NCBI RefSeq assembly: GCF_900129725.1
Contig: NZ_FQWQ01000001.1
Span: 1,550,001 to 1,614,000 of the forward strand
Direction of reading: 5' to 3'
DNA length: 64,000 nucleotides
Source: Chryseolinea serpens
Lineage (GTDB): Bacteria; Bacteroidota; Bacteroidia; Cytophagales; Cyclobacteriaceae
Shown one piece after another: positions 25,613 through 32,541 of the stretch. Position 1 is the stretch's first letter. Each line of letters begins with the position of its first letter. The translations under genes and the position numbers were made by a program. The notes below the pieces were generated by a model that saw only the letters and a program-made list of their open reading frames with translations, was not told the origin of the DNA and searched no databases.

Positions 25613-27520
25613 ATGAAATATCTCGTTGAAAAATTCCTGGAAAACCCACGCCGATCATACCTAAAGGAGTCACTGCTGAATTCTGCAACGAACAAGAAGC
25701 ACTTGATCTACTTTACCATTGTTGACGACCTCCAAAAATTGTTTTCGGATTTACCCGAAACCGAGCTACAAAGGCTAGCCTTTATTAACTACAGTTATTT
25801 TAGGGGTGTTCTTCTCATCGACTCCGTGGCCGACGGTGACTCGAATAGCCCGGGAAAGGCAATGTTTGAGGCTATGGCCCTTATAGAAGCATCGCTCCAG
25901 GAGCTGGCGTGGCTAATTGACGCCGATAGCGCATTTTGGCCAAAGTATAATCATTCAAAGACGCAATATGCGCAGGCCGTCATGTTGGAGAAAAAAATTT
26001 CCAGTCAAGGCCCACCGATAGATAAAAGTCTCTTCGAAACCATTTATGAAGGTAAATCGGCAACGCTTGCTTACAACTTGATCGATGCGCTAGATGCCCT
26101 GGGTAAAACTTCCCATATCGAACGGGTGAATTCCCTCAAGCTACTTTTAAAACACATCCATTTGGCCTATCAGTTCAAGGATGACATCGATGACTTCAAA
26201 TCTGACCTCGCAAAGTCCCAATACACGTATGCCATTCACCTGGTCAATTCAAGCCTGCAAGCCCTGGGACATCAATCCGGTAACGACTTCAAATACAAGT
26301 ATTTGTTCACATCTGGAATTGCCCAGACGCTTTTGCAAGAATCCACTCATCATTTCCATCGTGCACTAGCCATAGCGCAGGAGCTTGATCTTAACATGTT
26401 CTGTTCTCATATCCAATCAGAGCTTCACTTATGCCGTGCGCAGGTGTCTGAAATCAATGCTTTGATCTACAAAACAAAGGTTAAGTTATCGAAGAGTTCG
26501 CTTCCTCTATTAACGAAAGGAGCCTCAGCCCTCGACGAGCAATTAAAGTTGTCTATCGAAAAGGCAACAGAGTATCTCTTTCAAAACACCACGCCAAACG
26601 GTCAGTGGGAAGACTTCCTGACCAGCGCCGGGCTAAGCAACTATTGGGTCACAGCCTACACGTATTACCATTTGATCAAGCACAACATAAAAGTACCCTT
26701 CAAACCATCGCTTGAAGGGTCTTTTAACGATACGCTCGTTTCTGATGGCGACACGTTGACTTTTACCATTGCCGCCCTTGCCCTCCATGAGACAGAAAAC
26801 CCCTCTTCGCAGTTAAAGAAGCATCTAGACCAATGGTTATTATTCAGACAGCCGGATGGAGGCTGGGCTACCTATGTCGACAAAGCGATGTTGCGCTCGA
26901 GGCTGAAACTGGACGACGAAATAAGCGTTGCTGGATGGATCCGTTCTAAACCCTGTGTCACAGCGGCGGCCTGCTGTGTCCTCGGCAGTTTTGCTGATCT
27001 CAAAAAAGAAAGAATCGCGGCCGAACAATATTTACTTGCGTGTCAGCATGCTGAAGGTTTTTGGGAATCCTATTGGTGGACCAGCGACATATACGCAACC
27101 TCCTGGGCCATACAAGCCTTAAACGATCGGCCGGGCTACACACAACAGTGTGAAAAAGCACTTTCCTGGTTAACAGGCACCAGAAATCATGAGAAAGGCT
27201 TTTGGAGCGACGACCATACAAATCTTCCAAACCCATTTTACACGGCATTGGCCGTTCAGGCTATTTTGGCCACGAAGAAAAACCTCAAAGATCTTGTTCA
27301 GTCCATACAATGGCTTTTACAACAACAAAAAGTCGACGGCAGCTGGCCTTCGACCCGAATCCTGGCCATCCCAGCAACCAACGTTCTTCATCGCGCCGAA
27401 GTCAAATCATGGCGAAACAGTTCATTTGGCGTGAATACACTTGTTGATGACCACAATCGCATTTTTACCACCGTTACTGCGCTAGGCGCTCTGTTAGCAT
27501 GGAAACACAGTCATTCATAA
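25613..27520 (+). CDS. Isoprenyl-diphosphate-synthase-like domain fused to terpene-cyclase-like domain
   Basis: A 635-residue two-domain protein; the ATG at 25613 is chosen, as an upstream TTG gives no recognisable extension. Residues about 30-290 look like a class I isoprenoid enzyme: the first aspartate motif region VLLIDSVADGD has D70, D74 and D76, and the second, YQFKDDIDDF, has D190, D191 and D194, followed by SDLAKSQYTYAI. Residues about 300-635 look like a terpene cyclase/prenyltransferase alpha-barrel. They have a DxDT motif (D378, D380) where class II cyclases have DxDD, and QW-like repeats DGGW (415-418), EGFW and DGSW (575-578). ComQ, which prenylates a Trp of ComX, shares the first fold. 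The overlap with an M50/RRE gene and the precursor-like peptides downstream suggest peptide isoprenylation, but a free terpene product is also possible. Confidence 0.72.
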   Translation: MKYLVEKFLENPRRSYLKESLLNSATNKKHLIYFTIVDDLQKLFSDLPETELQRLAFINYSYFRGVLLIDSVADGDSNSPGKAMFEAMALIEASLQELAWLIDADSAFWPKYNHSKTQYAQAVMLEKKISSQGPPIDKSLFETIYEGKSATLAYNLIDALDALGKTSHIERVNSLKLLLKHIHLAYQFKDDIDDFKSDLAKSQYTYAIHLVNSSLQALGHQSGNDFKYKYLFTSGIAQTLLQESTHHFHRALAIAQELDLNMFCSHIQSELHLCRAQVSEINALIYKTKVKLSKSSLPLLTKGASALDEQLKLSIEKATEYLFQNTTPNGQWEDFLTSAGLSNYWVTAYTYYHLIKHNIKVPFKPSLEGSFNDTLVSDGDTLTFTIAALALHETENPSSQLKKHLDQWLLFRQPDGGWATYVDKAMLRSRLKLDDEISVAGWIRSKPCVTAAACCVLGSFADLKKERIAAEQYLLACQHAEGFWESYWWTSDIYATSWAIQALNDRPGYTQQCEKALSWLTGTRNHEKGFWSDDHTNLPNPFYTALAVQAILATKKNLKDLVQSIQWLLQQQKVDGSWPSTRILAIPATNVLHRAEVKSWRNSSFGVNTLVDDHNRIFTTVTALGALLAWKHSHS

Positions 27521-28677
27521 AAGTACTGAAAGATGTCTCGGTACACCCCTTCGACAAAAGCCGGTGGGTGGCTTCCACTCCCGGGGGAAGAAATTTCCTC
27601 ATCAATGAAAAAACTTCATTACTCTTAGCAACCTTAAGCAACTCATCAAACGCTGAAGAGGCGTGTAAAAAGTTTAACGAAAGGTCAAAAAATCATTTAT
27701 CGTATCCGCTCTTTGAAGAAATAGCGACGGGATTGGCTAGAAAATTTGATACAAATGGGAACACTGAAAAGGCCGGCTATCTTTCATTAAAAATTGAGTT
27801 ACTAAGTGCCAAGCTCATCGGGCGAATAGCCCAGCCGATTACGCGTGCCTTCCGATTGGTACCATTCCTATTCATCGCCGTGTTCTCATTAACCATAGTA
27901 TCCTACTCATTGGCCACCGATCCGCTTGCACAGGAAGCCCCCGTAACGAATCAGGGCTTGGCTCTTCCTGTTATCCTCGTGTGGTTCTCGCTGTTCGTGC
28001 ACGAACTTGGTCATATTGCGGCTTGCCGAAGTTTTGGGATCAGGCACGGAGGTGTCGGCGTTGGGTTCTATTTTATTATTCCCGTGGTATATGCCGACAT
28101 TACTCAGATCTGGACGGGTTCAAAGTTATGCAGGATAATTACAAATCTGGCCGGCGTGTTTATGGAAGTGGCGTATGCTGCTGTGCTATGCCTGATGAGT
28201 CTGTACAGTAGCAATCCTGTTTATGTTTCGGCCGCCCTTGTCATTTGCCTCAAAGCGCTCCTGGAGCTCAACCCATTTGTGCGATTTGATGGGTACTGGC
28301 TGCTGTGCGACATTACCAATACACCTAACCTGATGAACCGGGCGACGTTGCAGTTAAAATCCGTTTTTCAGTGGCCGCCTAAACTTCAGCCTTCGATGAC
28401 TTCGTTACTGATTTTCTGCTATGGCGTTGTCAATTATGTCTTTGCCGGTGCCTACATGGGATACATTCTTTCTACGCACTTCGTATCCGTCATAGAATTC
28501 CCCCAACGACTATTTCTAGTTGTGCGAAAAGCGCTGCTTTGGGAACTTCAGTTTACCGATTTGAAACAGGAAATGGTTCTGTTGATGCTATTCTATATTT
28601 TGATTTACAACACCCTGAAGAGAATTATCAGGTCTCTTATAAAGAAACAGCTGTCACCAAGAGGATTGTTGGAGTGA
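27499..28677 (+). CDS. M50-family metalloprotease with N-terminal PqqD/RRE-like region
   Basis: A membrane zinc protease-like protein of 392 residues. The zinc site is HELGH (H168, H172) with the third ligand probably D264 in NPFVRFDGYW, the pattern of YydH/SkfC-type M50 proteins found in peptide-modification clusters. Residues about 12-82 precede the first membrane helix and resemble a PqqD-type winged helix (RNFLINEKTSLLLATL, then EEACKKFNE), the fold used as a RiPP recognition element. About six hydrophobic segments follow from residue 118. The start codon overlaps the end of the cyclase-like gene by 22 bp, so the two are translationally coupled. Its likely job is to bind and cleave the small peptides encoded downstream (inference). 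Confidence 0.8.
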   Translation: METQSFIKVLKDVSVHPFDKSRWVASTPGGRNFLINEKTSLLLATLSNSSNAEEACKKFNERSKNHLSYPLFEEIATGLARKFDTNGNTEKAGYLSLKIELLSAKLIGRIAQPITRAFRLVPFLFIAVFSLTIVSYSLATDPLAQEAPVTNQGLALPVILVWFSLFVHELGHIAACRSFGIRHGGVGVGFYFIIPVVYADITQIWTGSKLCRIITNLAGVFMEVAYAAVLCLMSLYSSNPVYVSAALVICLKALLELNPFVRFDGYWLLCDITNTPNLMNRATLQLKSVFQWPPKLQPSMTSLLIFCYGVVNYVFAGAYMGYILSTHFVSVIEFPQRLFLVVRKALLWELQFTDLKQEMVLLMLFYILIYNTLKRIIRSLIKKQLSPRGLLE

Positions 28678-28731
28678 GATTTTCTTGTGTGAAAACGAAT
28701 AAATCATTCCGAAACTTTAAATTTAAACAAG

Positions 28732-28893
28732 ATGGAAAGTAAAACCGATGTATCGAAAAATGAGCACCTCGAGCTGGCGAAGGCTTTTGCCGTTGAAGAG
28801 CTTGAAGAAAGACTCGAATTTGGATCGTGGAGTTTGTCGGCCGAGGCCAGTTCGAACGGAACGGCCACGGCCAAAGCAACCTTCACATTCTAA
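28732..28893 (+). CDS. Precursor-like peptide 1 (53 residues)
   Basis: A 53-residue open frame starting at ATG 28732, 54 bp after the protease gene. From residue 15 to 50 it aligns without gaps to the peptide encoded next: a charged leader-like helix EELEERLEFG (22-31), then S-W-S-LSAE around Trp33, then SNGTATAKAT (41-50), ending F-T-F. It has no Cys, and the C-terminal half is rich in Ser, Thr, Ala and Gly. Two adjacent paralogues with a conserved acidic first half and a small polar second half next to an RRE-type protein are typical of RiPP precursors. The real cleavage site and any modification are unknown; Gly31-Ser32 is one candidate boundary. Confidence 0.75.
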   Translation: MESKTDVSKNEHLELAKAFAVEELEERLEFGSWSLSAEASSNGTATAKATFTF

Positions 28894-28934
28894 AGAATCA
28901 AAAAAAGTACTAAACATCTAATCTAACATTCAAA

Positions 28935-29099
28935 ATGGAAAATCAAATCAAACAAAAGGAAACAACGGCAATCGATCTTGCAAGAGTTTTCGAGATCGAA
29001 GAATTGGAAGAGAGACTTGAGTTCGGAACCTGGACGCTTTCTGCTGAAGGCAACTCAAACGGAACGGCCACCGCCAAGGCTACCTGGTCCTCTAAATAG
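28935..29099 (+). CDS. Precursor-like peptide 2 (54 residues)
   Basis: A 54-residue open frame from ATG 28935, 41 bp after peptide 1 and clearly its paralogue. It has identical EELEERLEFG at 22-31, T-W-T-LSAE with the conserved Trp33, and identical SNGTATAKAT at 41-50, then W-S-S-K. Residues 1-14 differ freely between the two, as do positions 39-40, while 41-50 are identical, so selection acts on both the second part of the leader and the putative core. Position 51 is aromatic in both (Phe or Trp). A hairpin follows directly after the stop codon. Confidence 0.75.
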   Translation: MENQIKQKETTAIDLARVFEIEELEERLEFGTWTLSAEGNSNGTATAKATWSSK

Positions 29100-29108
29100 T
29101 TTCTTAAT

Positions 29109-29131
29109 GGGCAGGATGAAAATTCCTGCCC
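29109..29131 (+). terminator. Hairpin after the peptide genes (weak terminator or processing stem)
   Basis: An 8-bp stem GGGCAGGA/TCCTGCCC with a 7-nt loop, starting 10 bp after the second peptide stop. It is followed by CCTTTCAAA rather than a clean T-run, so it may only partly terminate. It could raise the yield of peptide mRNA relative to the gene downstream. Confidence 0.55.
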
Positions 29132-29156
29132 CCTTTCAAATACAAAACAATGACTT

Positions 29157-30362
29157 GTGAAAAATTACATCAACCTCCTTCTTTTCATCTATCCCACATG
29201 TGTCTTCGGGCAAATCACCATTGAAGGTACCGTGCAGGACAGGCAAAACGCCCCGGTCGCCTATGCCAGCATCAGTTATGTGAATGGAAAAGGGGGCACC
29301 ATTAGCAACGAATTGGGGCAGTTCGTGCTTACCGTTCCCGCATTGCCTGTCGAACTGGAAGTGTCGCATGTGTCCTTTCTGAGGAGCAGCTATACGGTGC
29401 AAGATCCGGCACCAAAGATCACTATCTTTTTGGAACCTGCCGTTCATTACCTGACCGAAGTGACCGTCGATGGTAACGAAGCCGTGAGCATCATAAAACA
29501 GGCCTACGACCGTGCCGTGCAAGACAAACAAGTCTTTCAATACGGCAAGGCATTCTATCGTCAAACATCATTCGTAGATTCATCGCCGATCGAATTACTC
29601 GAAGCCTTCTACGATACTCGTTTCACTAACAATGGCATCGACACCTGGCGAATAACGCAGGGACGGTTTGCTAAAAGACCCATCAAGGGAAGCCTGGACT
29701 TTCTAAATTTTTCGGCGTACACCTCTCTTTCCGGAGTCTACCAGGAAACATCCAAAAAAATTCTTCTGCCCCTAAGCCGCGAAGGGCTCAATCAATACGA
29801 CTTCGAGATCACAAATACCTACAATGCTGAAGACGGTGACCTGGTGGCGATTACCTGCAAGCCCCACCCCACGCTAGCGAAGCCTGCATTTGAAGGTCTT
29901 CTCTTCATCGACCGCAAAAGCAACCGAATCATGAAAATGATCGGAAAAGTGGCATTAGGAAGCCAGGGTGTAGAATTGACATTCAACCACAAGCCGTTAC
30001 CCTATCAAAACCTGGTGCTGACTACCGAAATCGTATATCAAAAAACGCTTGCAAGCCAATTCGCCCTGTCGTACATAAGAATGGGGCTCGAAGTTACTTA
30101 TACCATAGAAGAAATAACACACACCGCATCGGCCAGATCCCTATGCACGGTCTACACCTATGACGCCTCCTTGAGCAATTCCCGATTCAAAAAAGTATCG
30201 AAAAACACAAACGACCTAAAGACAATCAAAGGCGCTGGGTATAATGCAGCCTTCTGGAAGGACAATCCTATTGTCAAGCGCACGCCCATTGAGCAAGGAA
30301 TTATCGAATCCTTCGAGGCAGAAGGTGCTTTTGGAAATTATCAGCCAGGCGATCAGGATTGA
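29157..30362 (+). CDS. Secreted CarboxypepD_reg-like domain protein
   Basis: A 401-residue exported protein beginning at GTG 29157, the first possible start after an in-frame stop. The signal peptide is MKNYINLLLFIYPTCVFG. A CarboxypepD_reg-like beta-sandwich (about residues 20-100) contains GTVQDRQNAPVAYASISYV and NELGQFVLTV. The remaining 300 residues are a beta-rich region of unknown function, seen with this domain in many Bacteroidota surface proteins. It is the last gene of the candidate peptide cluster. It could be a self-protection, receptor or export-linked component, but sequence alone does not tell. Confidence 0.7.
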   Translation: MKNYINLLLFIYPTCVFGQITIEGTVQDRQNAPVAYASISYVNGKGGTISNELGQFVLTVPALPVELEVSHVSFLRSSYTVQDPAPKITIFLEPAVHYLTEVTVDGNEAVSIIKQAYDRAVQDKQVFQYGKAFYRQTSFVDSSPIELLEAFYDTRFTNNGIDTWRITQGRFAKRPIKGSLDFLNFSAYTSLSGVYQETSKKILLPLSREGLNQYDFEITNTYNAEDGDLVAITCKPHPTLAKPAFEGLLFIDRKSNRIMKMIGKVALGSQGVELTFNHKPLPYQNLVLTTEIVYQKTLASQFALSYIRMGLEVTYTIEEITHTASARSLCTVYTYDASLSNSRFKKVSKNTNDLKTIKGAGYNAAFWKDNPIVKRTPIEQGIIESFEAEGAFGNYQPGDQD

Positions 30363-30784
30363 CCAGCGACATCGAACATCCATCGCTTGACCATACGACT
30401 GCCTTCAAACTTTTATAGTCACGTTCTGAAAACGCGTTGCCAACGCCTTCTATGACGATTGTGTTTTTCATTTACCCCAGGTCAAAGCCAGGGCTATTAT
30501 TTTATTTTGTTCGCTATAGAATTTACATAAATGTTCAACGTCACCATAAAACATAAGACATCACAGCCTCCTTCCTCCTTAAAAAATCACCTCGAAATAT
30601 AAAATCACTGCAAAAAAAATACTATAATTACTTAGCCTTCTAATGACGAGTATTTTGCAAAAAACCTCTCCTATGAAGGCTACAAAAATCCCACCCCTGC
30701 CGGCACTTCGATTTCAATGCAAACGGCTCTGCAGAAAAAGTCGCAAAAGTCTCCATTTCAAAGCAATTCAAATCACGATTTCAA
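30363..30784. other. Intergenic region with a degenerate palindrome
   Basis: An AT-rich 422-bp gap. A palindrome of the GGGCTAAAGCCC type, CCCCAGGTCAAAGCCAGGG, lies near 30475-30493. In the frame of the next gene the sequence is open from 30677 but has no ATG, GTG or TTG before 30785. No other gene is supported. Confidence 0.5.
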
Positions 30785-31753
30785 ATGGAGCCGTCAGCCG
30801 AACAATATCGCTGGGTTAATGCCGTAGTGGCCGCTAAGGGATATCCGGCCGAAGTGCATTCAGGATATCTGGCTCGCGACAAAACACTCCTCGCCGTTCT
30901 CCCAAAAACAGGCGTCATAAACGACGGGTGGCACACGCCGGGAACCTCGCTCCTTTCCAGTGGTATCGGCGTCCCCTCGGAACTGTTCATTACATGGTTG
31001 TCCTACGCAGAAAAGAAATTCTGGAGGTTGGAAACACCACTGGATGCCGGCTTGATCGAGCAACTCTTTAAGAATAAATTTGCTAATTTAAGCCCCACCA
31101 ACGACCCACTTCCCGCTGAAAGCTACAATCGCATAGTCATAGCCGTGGCTCCCGGAGGCATTGTCTCCGTATTTTTAAGAGGCACTCTCCGATGTATTGA
31201 AGTGGGACATTTCCAGGCCGTGGAAACGTTCGTAGCGGCGAACGATTTCTACGACAATCCATTCCGCGATAATCAAGAACAATTTTTTAATCGGTGGTAT
31301 GACCATGTCGTACCTTTCGAAACAAAGGAATATCTAAAAACAAATTGTCTCCTCCCTTACACGCATTGGAGTCTCTTCCGGAAAAAGTATAACTACAGAT
31401 TTATTCTCCAGTTCTATAAAATGGACAACGAGACGCAGCGCCATTGTCTCTATCTAAACGGCGAAGAAGAACAAATTCCAGGTAGTGGGTTAAACGGCTA
31501 TGCCGTCCGTCCGCTACCCTGGAAAATAGATTTCGCATTCACAAAGATGAAGCGGTGGGTGGACGCCGAATTCGACCCTTCGGAATTATTAGAAGTTTTC
31601 CATGAAATCGACAAAGGAAGGCCAGGTTATATGCCCATTGATGTCGTCGGCGATCATCACATGAAGTTCAGCGCACATTACGAAGGGCAGGTTTTTCCCT
31701 TGACGAGGGTTAAAATCGGATTGTGGCTCATCAATCGATTCAAAATGCATTAA
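30785..31753 (+). CDS. DUF2931-like protein
   Basis: A 322-residue protein resembling the DUF2931 family of Bacteroidota proteins of unknown function. Family-like blocks are YPAEVHSGYL, VPSELFITWLSYAEKKFW and IVIAVAPGGIVSVFLRG. Most relatives are lipoproteins, but no signal peptide is visible from the ATG at 30785. The upstream sequence stays open in frame to 30677 without a normal start codon, so the N-terminus may be lost or may use a rare start. Base composition appears AT-rich like the peptide cluster before it. It is followed by a strong terminator. Confidence 0.65.
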   Translation: MEPSAEQYRWVNAVVAAKGYPAEVHSGYLARDKTLLAVLPKTGVINDGWHTPGTSLLSSGIGVPSELFITWLSYAEKKFWRLETPLDAGLIEQLFKNKFANLSPTNDPLPAESYNRIVIAVAPGGIVSVFLRGTLRCIEVGHFQAVETFVAANDFYDNPFRDNQEQFFNRWYDHVVPFETKEYLKTNCLLPYTHWSLFRKKYNYRFILQFYKMDNETQRHCLYLNGEEEQIPGSGLNGYAVRPLPWKIDFAFTKMKRWVDAEFDPSELLEVFHEIDKGRPGYMPIDVVGDHHMKFSAHYEGQVFPLTRVKIGLWLINRFKMH

Positions 31754-31897
31754 AACCTATCACTCTTCGGAATGGGCCGTACAAAAAAGGTCTCCCCGTT
31801 CCTATAAAAAAATCACCACTGCAAATTCATTTCAGTACCGTGTTGCATCTTGCCGCCGATGGGTTGCACCATCATTTCGCTATATTTTTATTCTAGG

Positions 31898-31925
31898 GGC
31901 TACCAAGAAATTGGTAGCCTTTTTT
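31898..31925 (+). terminator. Rho-independent terminator
   Basis: A 9-bp stem GGCTACCAA/TTGGTAGCC with loop GAAA, followed by six T residues, about 145 bp after the DUF2931-like gene. It closes the AT-rich segment. Confidence 0.9.
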
Positions 31926-32073
31926 ATGCCGATTAACCCAACCTGCGGCAATGGCGACAAACGCCTTTTGTCGTGTGACACCTTGATGTATCCTGCGCAA
32001 CACCGGCTTGGTCTAAAAATCGAGCATCCGATGTGATTTGTGTCTTACTTGATGGTTGCAAAGAAATCAACCC

Positions 32074-32541
32074 ATGGCCACCTTCATTCTCCACATAAAT
32101 CAAACTTCCCGCGAAGTAGACGTCGATCCTCAGATGCCGCTCCTCTGGGTGATCCGCGATTTCCTGGGCCTGACCGGCACCAAGTATGGCTGCGGCATCG
32201 CGCAGTGTGGCGCCTGCACGGTGCACCTGGATGGCAAAGCAGTTCGCTCGTGTTCTATCCCTATGTCGGCGGTGGGTGCTAAGAACATCACCACCATCGA
32301 AGGCCTCTCGCCCAACGGCCAGCATGCGTTGCAGCGCGCGTGGCAGCAGGAGGATGTTCCACAGTGCGGCTATTGCCAGGCGGGGCAGATCATGACCGCT
32401 GCCGCGTTCTTAGAACAGCAGCCTCACCCTACCGACGACGACATCACCCGCGCCATGTCGGGCAACCTCTGCCGCTGCGGCACCTACCTACGCATTCATG
32501 CCGCCATAAAAAGAGCCGCATCCCAAACCACAACACCATGA
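32074..32541 (+). CDS. iorA: Isoquinoline 1-oxidoreductase-type alpha subunit ((2Fe-2S) protein)
   Basis: Small iron-sulfur subunit (155 residues) of a molybdenum hydroxylase. The start ATG at 32074 gives [10 protein letters not shown]; a TTG 18 bp upstream is less likely. The N-terminal plant-type ferredoxin domain has CGIAQCGAC plus a fourth Cys in RSCSIPM. The C-terminal helical domain has the second [2Fe-2S] site, CGYCQAG and NLCRCGTY. It passes electrons from the Mo subunit to an external acceptor. It overlaps the large-subunit gene by 4 bp (ATGA), so the two are translationally coupled. The true substrate is unknown. Confidence 0.92.
   Translation: MATFILHINQTSREVDVDPQMPLLWVIRDFLGLTGTKYGCGIAQCGACTVHLDGKAVRSCSIPMSAVGAKNITTIEGLSPNGQHALQRAWQQEDVPQCGYCQAGQIMTAAAFLEQQPHPTDDDITRAMSGNLCRCGTYLRIHAAIKRAASQTTTP

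Noticed and set aside
27499-27520. Frameshift between the cyclase-like and M50 genes
   Set aside because: Both frames are complete with a normal start and stop; the 22-bp overlap fits translational coupling.
25350-30362. Lanthipeptide or sactipeptide cluster
   Set aside because: No LanB, LanC, LanM or radical SAM protein is encoded, and the peptides contain no Cys.
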